From the IMG/VR virus record IMGVR_UViG_3300022858_000345, positions 1 to 64,000 of that record: DNA of 64,000 bases, one strand, 5' to 3'. Below, piece by piece: positions 38,008 through 45,458 of this stretch. Both the position numbers and the translations under genes were made by a program. The notes under the pieces are model-generated. The model was not told where the DNA came from and searched no databases. It worked only from the letters and a program-made list of their open reading frames with translations. The stretch is from a virus. The first letter of the stretch is position 1, and each line of letters begins with the position of its first letter.

Positions 38008-40861
38008 AAATCCAAAGTTAGCGGATAATCTTTCAGAAAGGACTGTTGTCTTTCTGCAAAATCATATTGCTAGTTTATCACATACTCAAAAAGACGCTTT
38101 ATTATTAAAGGATTGGGCTGATAATTCAAATAAGATTTGGAAATACCCAAGAGTGTGTTTTGATACCTTTATTGATAGCCCTCAGTATTTAGGGCTAGTG
38201 AAAGAAGGGGGTGCAAGTTTAGTTTATCCAGAAATTAGAAATATATGTAATGCTGTTATAGATGGAGACTATAGAGAGCTTGTAATGGTTGCTGGTATTG
38301 GGGGAGGTAAAACAACTGTATTAGAGCTATTAGCTTGCTATTACGCCTATGAACTACTTTGCTACTGGGACCCGCATGGGTATTTTAGTTTACTATCAGA
38401 TAAACCCATTACTCTAATTAATATGGGTACTACTGCTACTCAGGCTTTAGATAATGCCTTTTCAGGTATTAAGTCTTTTATTAAAAAAAGCCCATTCTTT
38501 ATGGGTCACACACCAATTATATTACAAGGTAGTATAAGATTCCCAAAACAAAACATACTTTTACTTTCAGGTAATAGTAAAGCTACCACACCTTTGGGAT
38601 ATAATATTTATTATGCAGGATTAGATGAAGCGGCTTTTTATATGGATAATGATAATAAGTGTGTAGCTGAGGATATATATACAGCATTGCAAAGACGTAT
38701 TGTATCCAGGTTTAAAGATAAAGGATTAGCTCTAATGATTAGTTCGCCTCAGTATGATGGAGATTTTGTTATGAGAAAATTACAGGAAGCCCAACAAGTA
38801 CCTAAACAAATTTTCTCTACTCATTCGCCTACTTGGAAACTAAAACCTATAAGTGAGGAAGATAAAAAAGATATATTTTATCTTAACTCTAAGACTAATA
38901 AGATTGTAGATACTATTTCACCAGCACAGACTATTTCTAAAATAGGAGACCCGTTTGAGGTAGGAGCTACTATTTGGGAAATACCTAAGCAGTATAAGAG
39001 AGATTTTATAGTTGATCCTGAAAAAGCTAAAAGAGATTATGCGGCAGTACCAGGGAAAGCTATTGATGCCTTTATGCCTCAAATAGATTTAATAGAGAAA
39101 ATGTTTACTGACAGGGAAAGTCCTTTACAAGCAAACGGAAGTTATACTTTTCCTGATGAAGACCCTTTAAGAGCTAATTATTATATTCATGTGGATTTAG
39201 CTTTAAACAGACATAATAAAGGAGATTTTGCTGGTCTAGCTATGTGCCATTTTGAGGGATTTGAAGAAGACAAAGAGCTAGGGGAACGTAGAAAGAAAGT
39301 AGTAATAGATTTAGCGGAACGAATAGAGGCTGGAGCTGGTGGTGAAATAGATTTTGAAGAAGTTAGAAAAAAGATTTATGTTTTAAAAACAATGGGATTT
39401 GCTATTAAGAAAGTTACTTTAGATGCTTTTCAGTGCTGTCGTCGGAACACTAAAATATTAACTATTGAAAATAGTGTGGCGTCACTATATAATAAAGGTA
39501 GTATCAATAACCAAAAAGATATGCCTTTAAAGAATGAATCAAAAGTACCTTTACTAGCGGGGGAAGAAAAAAACATACAGGATTTAAAAGAAGGTGATTA
39601 TGTATATAGTCTGGACAGAGATAAAAGTATTAAAGCGGGGAGGGTTAAGGCGGTATGGTGTTCAGGGCATAAGGAAATATATAGAGTTCATATAGATAAT
39701 GGAAAGTTTGTAGATTGTTCGGATAATCATCCATTTATGTTACGAGATGGGAGTTATGTTAGGGCGGATAAATTACAAGAGGGTGCTAATTTAATGCCTT
39801 TATATAGACAAAGAGAAAGGGTTGGTTATGAAAAAACATTTAATCCTAAAACTAAATCTTATAGACATACTCATAGATTAGTTATGGGGGCTTCTGGTAG
39901 GAGCAATATAGTCCATCATAAAGATGAAAATAAATCAAATAATATTCCAGATAACTTAGAGATAATGAAGAACTCAATTCATTGTAAGCATCATTGGACA
40001 GAGGAGAGGAAAAGATTAACTAGTAAGCAAAGAAGTATATCGAATAAATTAATAAAGCCTCGTTTAGGGACTAAAACTAGTGGGCAGGGAAGAAAGAATC
40101 TTTCAGAAGCGAGTAAAAAGATATGGCAAGACCCTAAACATAGAGCAAAAATGATGCTTAGAGATACGGCACATCATGGGGAGGACCATCCACAATATGA
40201 TAAAAATTTAACTATAGATATTTTACAGCAATATAAAGATAAAAAATTAGTAGAGGTATGTCGTATATTAAATACAACTCCTCGTAAAGTACGAAATCGT
40301 ATTAATACTTTAGGGTATAAGACTTGGAAAGAGTTTAGTAGTTCTCCTGTAAATCATCGAGTAGTTAAAGTAGAAAAATTAAATATTCAAGACGAAACTT
40401 GGGATATTGAAATAGAGGGAACTCATAATTTTGCTACTTCGGCGGGAGTATTTGTCCATAATTCAGTTGATACTATTCAGATTTTAAAGAAAAAAGGAAT
40501 AAGAGCAGAGTATTTATCAGTAGATAGAGGGATAGAGCCTTATCAGACTCTAAAAGAATGTATTTATGGGGGTAATATACAATGTCATAAAATGGATGTA
40601 CTTTTAGATGAGCTAAGTAGGCTAGAAATAACTAAAGCCCAAAAGGTTGACCATCCGCCTGGTAGTTCTAAAGATGTAGCAGATGCGGTATGCGGAGCGG
40701 TATATATGTGCGTAAAAGAATCTGGAGAAGAGATGGGAATGTCAGCAGGTGCTTATTATCCTAAAAATGAGGGAGAAAGTGCATCTATGGGAGTGCCAGA
40801 GAGTAAAGAGGATTATTATAGACGATTAGAAGAATTAAATAGTAAAGGATTATTGGCATAA
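37991..40861 (+). CDS. terL-like: terminase large subunit with an intein
   Basis: A 956-residue precursor. ATPase: Walker A MVAGIGGGKTT, Walker B YYAGLDEAAF, coupling motif near LMISSPQ. RNase H-like nuclease: HVDLALNRHNKGD, TLDAFQ|SVD and KDVADAV acidic residues. Removing the intein (residues 482-824) leaves 613 residues, normal for phage packaging motors. The intein splits DAFQ^S next to a catalytic Asp, so uncut protein should not cleave DNA. Confidence 0.93.
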   Translation: MTTILKNPKLADNLSERTVVFLQNHIASLSHTQKDALLLKDWADNSNKIWKYPRVCFDTFIDSPQYLGLVKEGGASLVYPEIRNICNAVIDGDYRELVMVAGIGGGKTTVLELLACYYAYELLCYWDPHGYFSLLSDKPITLINMGTTATQALDNAFSGIKSFIKKSPFFMGHTPIILQGSIRFPKQNILLLSGNSKATTPLGYNIYYAGLDEAAFYMDNDNKCVAEDIYTALQRRIVSRFKDKGLALMISSPQYDGDFVMRKLQEAQQVPKQIFSTHSPTWKLKPISEEDKKDIFYLNSKTNKIVDTISPAQTISKIGDPFEVGATIWEIPKQYKRDFIVDPEKAKRDYAAVPGKAIDAFMPQIDLIEKMFTDRESPLQANGSYTFPDEDPLRANYYIHVDLALNRHNKGDFAGLAMCHFEGFEEDKELGERRKKVVIDLAERIEAGAGGEIDFEEVRKKIYVLKTMGFAIKKVTLDAFQCCRRNTKILTIENSVASLYNKGSINNQKDMPLKNESKVPLLAGEEKNIQDLKEGDYVYSLDRDKSIKAGRVKAVWCSGHKEIYRVHIDNGKFVDCSDNHPFMLRDGSYVRADKLQEGANLMPLYRQRERVGYEKTFNPKTKSYRHTHRLVMGASGRSNIVHHKDENKSNNIPDNLEIMKNSIHCKHHWTEERKRLTSKQRSISNKLIKPRLGTKTSGQGRKNLSEASKKIWQDPKHRAKMMLRDTAHHGEDHPQYDKNLTIDILQQYKDKKLVEVCRILNTTPRKVRNRINTLGYKTWKEFSSSPVNHRVVKVEKLNIQDETWDIEIEGTHNFATSAGVFVHNSVDTIQILKKKGIRAEYLSVDRGIEPYQTLKECIYGGNIQCHKMDVLLDELSRLEITKAQKVDHPPGSSKDVADAVCGAVYMCVKESGEEMGMSAGAYYPKNEGESASMGVPESKEDYYRRLEELNSKGLLA
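39434..40462 (+). other. intein in terminase with in-frame HNH endonuclease
   Basis: 343 codons. Block A begins with Cys1 (CCRRNTKILTI), block B is DCSDNHPFMLRDG, block F is TWDIEIEGTHNFATSAG and block G is VFVHN before extein Ser+1. The middle holds an HNH core HRLVMG...IVHHKDENKSNN...LEIMKN and a helix-turn-helix-like VEVCRILNTTPRKVRNRIN. It is the one intein here whose nuclease is in the normal frame, so it serves as a control for the other three. Confidence 0.93.
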
Positions 40862-40897
40862 ATTGCCAAATAGAATATATTATGTTAACTTTTATAT

Positions 40898-41083
40898 ATG
40901 AAATTATACAAATTTAGTGATATTAAAGACCTGAATACAGCTATGAAAACTTTCTCAGAAGATGGAGTTAGAGTCGTATATACCCAAATAAAAATAGTAG
41001 ATAAAGAAGAAAAATATTATGTATTTACTGATGAGTATTCTGTATATAGAGGTACAAAATTCTCTAAAGATAATAATTTTTAG
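40898..41083 (+). CDS. hypothetical protein, 61 aa
   Basis: A small alpha/beta protein with VVYTQIKIVDKEEKYYVF strands, between terminase and portal. No family recognised. Confidence 0.5.
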   Translation: MKLYKFSDIKDLNTAMKTFSEDGVRVVYTQIKIVDKEEKYYVFTDEYSVYRGTKFSKDNNF

Positions 41084-41106
41084 TATATGTTTAAACCCAA
41101 TTAGAT

Positions 41107-42471
41107 ATGAAAAAACCAAATGTTATCCAAAAAGCTTACAAAAGCTTAACTGAGCTATTCTCTTTTACTAAAGATGGTCAAAAGAAAGCTATTGCTACGT
41201 TAGGAGGAACAGGTGTTTCTTACTTTGGAAGATTACAAGACCCTTCAAAAACAGGGCTAAAAAAACCAACGAAAGTAACTTTTAATCAGTTACGGGAAGC
41301 AGCTAGGTATGATGCTATTATCAGAATTTGTGTAAATGTTATTAAGAAATCAGTTAGTCAAGCAGAGTGGGCTATAATCCCAAAACAGGAGAGAAAAGAA
41401 GTTAATAAGGCTCAAGTAGATCAAGCTACTAATTTATTTGAAACGATTAATAATCGAGGAGAGAATTTAAGACAAGTATTAGATATGGTATTAGAAGATT
41501 TATTAGTATTAGATGCTGGAGTAATTGAGAAAGTTTATAATGCTAAAGGAGAGATAGTAGAATTAAATGCTGTAGACGGAGCTACTATCAGACCTAAAAT
41601 GGATAAGTATGGAGATTTAGACCCGACTAGTGCTTATGTGCAAGTGATAGGAGACAAAGTAGTAGCTGAATTTGCATTAAATGAATTAATTTATATGGTG
41701 CAAAGTCCGCAAAGCGATATACGATTGTATGGGTATGGGATGTCGCCTATTGAGAGTATTTTATTACAAGTACAGGCAGCTTTAAATGCTGATCTGTATA
41801 ATGCTGAAATGTTTTCTAAAGATAATATCCCTCCAGGTATGTTAGATTTAGGGGATATGTCCCAATCAGAAGCACAACAATTTATATCTGTATGGGATGC
41901 CACAGTAGTCGGTAGTACTCAGAAGTTAAAATTCCTTTGGGGTGGAGGAGAAAAAAATAATAAAAAGTATATTCCTTTTAACCAAAATAATAAAGATATG
42001 CAGTTTGTGGAATATACAGATTGGCTATCAAGAATTAAATTAGCTACTTATGGTCTTACAGGAATGGACGCAAATATTACTCAAGATGTTAATAGGGCTA
42101 CAGCAGGTGTTCAAGAATCTGTTACAAGTTCTAGAGGTGTAGGAAGTATTTTTAAGTTAGTTGAGGAGTATATTAATAGAGAGATATTTATGCCAATGGG
42201 ATGGGACGATATACAGTTTAAATTTCAAAAGGCTTTAAATATTTCCGAAAAGAAACAGCAAGCAGAAATAGATAAAATTTATGTAGAGGCAGGAATTCTA
42301 GACCCAGCAGAAGTAGCTATCAGAGAAGGATTTGAAATACCTGAACAAGATGAAGAAGAGATAGATTACTTAGCACCAGCTCCCGAAGAAAAGATTGAAG
42401 GTAAAGAAGATGTGTTAGTGCCAGAAGAAAAGAAGTCTCACTCACATAATTTTAAACCTTTATATGAATAA
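41107..42471 (+). CDS. phage portal protein
   Basis: 454 residues of the portal fold: LREAARYDAIIRICVNVIKK, a VLDAGVIEKVYNAKGEIVEL beta segment and a C-terminal long helix region with ITQDVNRATAGVQESV. It forms the ring through which DNA enters the capsid. The end overlaps the head morphogenesis gene by 8 nt. Order terminase-portal-morphogenesis is standard. Confidence 0.88.
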   Translation: MKKPNVIQKAYKSLTELFSFTKDGQKKAIATLGGTGVSYFGRLQDPSKTGLKKPTKVTFNQLREAARYDAIIRICVNVIKKSVSQAEWAIIPKQERKEVNKAQVDQATNLFETINNRGENLRQVLDMVLEDLLVLDAGVIEKVYNAKGEIVELNAVDGATIRPKMDKYGDLDPTSAYVQVIGDKVVAEFALNELIYMVQSPQSDIRLYGYGMSPIESILLQVQAALNADLYNAEMFSKDNIPPGMLDLGDMSQSEAQQFISVWDATVVGSTQKLKFLWGGGEKNNKKYIPFNQNNKDMQFVEYTDWLSRIKLATYGLTGMDANITQDVNRATAGVQESVTSSRGVGSIFKLVEEYINREIFMPMGWDDIQFKFQKALNISEKKQQAEIDKIYVEAGILDPAEVAIREGFEIPEQDEEEIDYLAPAPEEKIEGKEDVLVPEEKKSHSHNFKPLYE

Positions 42472-44968
42472 ACTTGTACAAAAACAAGTAGAAGAAGATG
42501 CAGAGTTTTTTGATACTTTAGAAAGTACTCCTGAGTTTAAAAGAATGAAGAAGTTAATTGAGAAAGCTTTATTAGACCAATGGAATGATGTTCTTTTTTC
42601 AGGAATAATAAATACTATGTTTAATAAGTATAAGGATTTTATTGTAAAGGGAGGCAAGAAGATACAGATTAAAAAGACAGTTGCTAAAGCTACTAATGAA
42701 GAAGAATTAGATGAAGCCATATTGGATAGCTTACAGCAGGATAAATTTTTAGTAGGGGAAAAGGGTATGAAGATGAAACTTTATTTAGCTTTTCTATTAA
42801 CTTTAGTAAAAACTAATATGAAATCTATTGGTAGTTATTATGATTTTAGAAAGAATATGAATACTTTCTTAAAAACAATGGCAAATAAAGGAGGGCAAGA
42901 CATAGTATCTGATATAAAAACGCCTAAGCCTATTAAATTTAGATTATCTAATGTTGCTCTAAAAGCAAAAATAACAAAAAGAGTAAATGTATTAATAAAA
43001 GATTTAGACAAAGTTACTAGAAAAATTTTAGTGAGACATTTAGCTTTAGGTATTAAGAATGGAGAAACAAAAACACAAATAATTAAAAGGCTACAGAAAA
43101 CAGGAAAGCAATTTTCAAAGACTAGAGCAAAAAGGATAGTAGATACAGAAACAGAAGCGGCAGCAGAATTTATGAGATATGAGACCGCTAGATTAAATGG
43201 AGTTACTACGAGAACTTGGGAAACAGCGGGAGATGATAGAGTTTGTTTTCCAAAAGATACTCAAGTAGTTACTGATAGAGGGGAGAGGGGGATACAAGAA
43301 CTTAAAATAGGAGATAAAGTATTGACTCGAAACGGTTATAGAAAAGTTACTGCAACTAATAAAAGAAAATATAGTAAGAGTATGACTAGTATAACTACAA
43401 CTAAGGGGAAGCTAGTGTGTACTAGCGATCATCCGATTTGGGAAAAAGGTTATGGTTGGTTATGTGCGGGAGATTTCAATGTTGGAGATTTCGTTAAGTC
43501 TAAGGAGAATAAATATTTCAGGGTGGATAAGGTGAGTAATTTCAGTATCAAGTATGCGTACAACTTTCCATCCATTTTTTATAAGAAAATTATTTTTCCT
43601 TTTATCTCTTTGTGCATTAGAATGCCAATATGCTCCATCTGCTTCGAGAGCAATTTTATATTTAGGCAAAAGAAAGTCAACACTATATCTTCCGACTTGT
43701 CCTTCTTGGATAAAGGGAATACCAAGTTTGTACAGACTAAGCCTGAAGAGCTTTTCAAGAGAAGTTTCTCCAGTAAATTTACGGTAGCACGAGAAAGAGC
43801 AAAAACGCCTAATATCTTTTGCATAAGGCATTACTCTAAATTGTTTAGCACATTGCTCACAAGTTTTATAAGTAGGAGGACGATAACATTTTTCAGAGCA
43901 ATATGTTTGTATTCCTATTTTATCTCTAAAAACTTTTTTACATCTTTTACAAATAATGTTTCCCATATTTATCCAACGACAGGCGAGGCTACAAACTGTA
44001 TACCTATGAGAAATACTTTTATTAATTTGAAAAGATTTAGTACATACAGGGCATATTTTAGTAACCTTTTTAGGAGTTCTAGCTTTTTTATAACATTTAG
44101 AAGAGCAGTACTTTTCATTTCTGGCTACTCGACTTTTGTTAAGATAAAAGGATTTATTACACCCCTTACAGAGGAGAATCTTACCTTGTTTAGTGCTTTT
44201 GTGATAACATTTAGGAGAACAATAGGCATTTTTTCCTCTTATTTTCTTTTCTTTTTTAATGGCTTTACCACATTGATAACAGATATATTGGAACATGCCA
44301 CACAATTAAGGATTGATTTACTTATAGTATATAGTAGATTGTTAGGCAAATCAATATTTGTTTATGACATACAGGTAGAAGAATACCCAGAATTTTATGC
44401 AAATGGGATACTTGTACATAATTGTCCTATATGTGCTCCCTTGGATGGAGTTACTAAAAAAATGAGTCGTAATTTTAATTCAGGAGATTTTTCTGGTAAG
44501 TATCCACCAGCTCATGCAGTATGTAGATGCTCAGTTACTTATGATATAGAAGGTAATGAGGCGAGTAATTTTGTATTAAAAAGAGGGGTATTTGAAACTA
44601 TTGATGATTTGTTTACAAAAGCGAAACAATTAATTTTTTATACTCCTATAAAGACTACTGCAATAAGTGTTGTTAATCCTAATGCGGTATGGGCAGGAGG
44701 CAAAACTTTAATAGGTCCCGATAGAGGTATTAGTAAGTTTATTGAAGATATAAAAATATTTAGAGATTATAAGAGAAATTTAAAAAATATATTAATAATG
44801 AAAGAAGGGAAATTGGTAGTGGATATATTAAGAGAACAATCAATTTTAACTTTTGGAGTGGATAAGATTTTAGTAGATGCAAGAGATAAATTAACAGATG
44901 AAGGATTTGTTCAATTAATCAGGAGTTTTGGAGTTACTAAGAAGATACCAAGTAAAAATATAACTTAA
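42464..44968 (+). CDS. SPP1 gp7/Mu F-like head morphogenesis protein with an intein
   Basis: An 834-residue precursor. The extein has the Mu F/gp7 signature: RAKRIVDTETEAAAEF, TWETAGDDRV^CPICAPLDG and YPPAHAVCRCSVTY. It is a minor head protein bound to the portal and can eject with DNA. Removing residues 261-653 leaves 441 residues. The intein splits the conserved DRVCPIC motif. An antisense gene (43460-44296) lies inside the intein. Confidence 0.9.
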   Translation: MNKLVQKQVEEDAEFFDTLESTPEFKRMKKLIEKALLDQWNDVLFSGIINTMFNKYKDFIVKGGKKIQIKKTVAKATNEEELDEAILDSLQQDKFLVGEKGMKMKLYLAFLLTLVKTNMKSIGSYYDFRKNMNTFLKTMANKGGQDIVSDIKTPKPIKFRLSNVALKAKITKRVNVLIKDLDKVTRKILVRHLALGIKNGETKTQIIKRLQKTGKQFSKTRAKRIVDTETEAAAEFMRYETARLNGVTTRTWETAGDDRVCFPKDTQVVTDRGERGIQELKIGDKVLTRNGYRKVTATNKRKYSKSMTSITTTKGKLVCTSDHPIWEKGYGWLCAGDFNVGDFVKSKENKYFRVDKVSNFSIKYAYNFPSIFYKKIIFPFISLCIRMPICSICFESNFIFRQKKVNTISSDLSFLDKGNTKFVQTKPEELFKRSFSSKFTVARERAKTPNIFCIRHYSKLFSTLLTSFISRRTITFFRAICLYSYFISKNFFTSFTNNVSHIYPTTGEATNCIPMRNTFINLKRFSTYRAYFSNLFRSSSFFITFRRAVLFISGYSTFVKIKGFITPLTEENLTLFSAFVITFRRTIGIFSSYFLFFFNGFTTLITDILEHATQLRIDLLIVYSRLLGKSIFVYDIQVEEYPEFYANGILVHNCPICAPLDGVTKKMSRNFNSGDFSGKYPPAHAVCRCSVTYDIEGNEASNFVLKRGVFETIDDLFTKAKQLIFYTPIKTTAISVVNPNAVWAGGKTLIGPDRGISKFIEDIKIFRDYKRNLKNILIMKEGKLVVDILREQSILTFGVDKILVDARDKLTDEGFVQLIRSFGVTKKIPSKNIT
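43460..44296 (-). CDS. Vsr/DUF559-like homing endonuclease, antisense inside an intein
   Basis: 278 codons from ATG (44294-44296 on the - strand; the frame extends to a TTG at 44305). The N-terminal half has at least five repeated zinc-finger-like C-x2-C...C-x3-C units (CYQCGK...CSPKCY, CKGCNK...CSSKCY, CPVCTK...CSLAC, CKRCKK...CSEKCY, CEQCAK...CSFSCY). The C-terminal Vsr-like nuclease has RYSVDFLLPKYKIALEADG, YWH and NGWKVVRILDTEI. Codons are in exact register with the sense intein, so none may be TTA, CTA or TCA; the leucines I checked are CTC, CTT or CTG. It is the only gene on the - strand. Confidence 0.85.
   Translation of the reverse strand: MFQYICYQCGKAIKKEKKIRGKNAYCSPKCYHKSTKQGKILLCKGCNKSFYLNKSRVARNEKYCSSKCYKKARTPKKVTKICPVCTKSFQINKSISHRYTVCSLACRWINMGNIICKRCKKVFRDKIGIQTYCSEKCYRPPTYKTCEQCAKQFRVMPYAKDIRRFCSFSCYRKFTGETSLEKLFRLSLYKLGIPFIQEGQVGRYSVDFLLPKYKIALEADGAYWHSNAQRDKRKNNFLIKNGWKVVRILDTEITHLIHPEIFILLRLNEISNIEISRT
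44326..44354 (-). promoter_or_regulatory. antisense sigma70-type promoter for the nested endonuclease
   Basis: On the - strand: TTGATT (44354-44349), 17-bp spacer, TATACT (44331-44326). Transcription would start near 44318, about 20 nt before the ATG at 44296. The promoter lies in DNA coding for intein block F on the other strand. Confidence 0.6.
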
Positions 44969-44977
44969 CATAACAAT

Positions 44978-45265
44978 ATGGAAGACTACAGGTGTTTAAA
45001 TTGCAAAACCCTACTTTACAAAGCTGCGGGAGATATAGATGTTGAAATTATATGTCCAAAATGTCGGAGGGTTAACTACCCCAACAGAGGAGACCAAGGA
45101 GTTGGGTTGAGAGGAATTGACTTTTTTAATAAAGCCAGACAGCTCTCATGCAATGGTTGTAGTAGACCATTATTAAGTTTTATGGGGGTAGGTTTTGTTG
45201 AAACTAAATGTAGATATTGCAAAACTGTAGTAGAGTATGGTAGTGTGAAGAATGTAAAAAGTTAA
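44978..45265 (+). CDS. Com-like tandem zinc-finger protein, 95 aa
   Basis: Two similar zinc fingers in tandem: YRCLNCKTLL...ICPKCRRVNYPNRG and LSCNGCSRPLL...KCRYCKTVVEYG. Each has the C-x2-C...C-x2-C layout of Com, the Mu translational regulator that binds mRNA. The duplication is clear by eye. It sits between head morphogenesis and the capsid operon, so it might regulate late gene translation; inference. Confidence 0.7.
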   Translation: MEDYRCLNCKTLLYKAAGDIDVEIICPKCRRVNYPNRGDQGVGLRGIDFFNKARQLSCNGCSRPLLSFMGVGFVETKCRYCKTVVEYGSVKNVKS

Positions 45266-45281
45266 GAAAGAGAAAAAAGTA

Positions 45282-45310
45282 TTGCTATTTATTATAAATA
45301 TAAATATACT
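45282..45310 (+). promoter_or_regulatory. sigma70-type promoter for the capsid operon
   Basis: TTGCTA (45282-45287), 17-bp spacer, TATACT (45305-45310). The start near 45317 gives a 140-nt structured leader before the protease-scaffold gene. Confidence 0.6.
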
Positions 45311-45314
45311 GAAC

Positions 45315-45458
45315 TCGTAAAGTAGGGCAAAGCCCCGAGGACCTCAAGAAGGCCACAAGCATAAAGTTATATAATACTGTTATAAAGCTATTCTGTACGT
45401 GGCCTTTTCCTTTATATAAGGTAAGGCAAGAATATTTCAATATTTTAAGCCCACCTTT
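45315..45458 (+). promoter_or_regulatory. structured leader with terminator-like hairpin before capsid genes
   Basis: GGGC-AAA-GCCC inside CTCG/CGAG forms a compact first hairpin (about 45315-45340). AAGGCCAC (45349-45356) pairs with GTGGCCTT (45399-45406) and is followed by TTCC. The second hairpin's loop holds the promoter-like ttatataatact. Two successive structures, the second terminator-like, suggest attenuation or a cis-acting RNA element. No known riboswitch recognised. Confidence 0.5.

Larger units (their letters stand above)
43244..44422 (+). other. intein in head morphogenesis protein, with antisense nested endonuclease
   Basis: 393 codons (residues 261-653). Block A is CFPKDTQVV (Cys1), block B VCTSDHPIWEKGYG, block F VYDIQVEEYPEFYANG and block G ILVHN before extein Cys+1. 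Between blocks B and F the sense protein is hydrophobic and Phe/Ser/Ile/Thr rich, as expected for the reverse complement of another gene. That gene is the antisense nuclease, which fills the space between blocks B and F almost exactly, without touching either. Confidence 0.92.
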
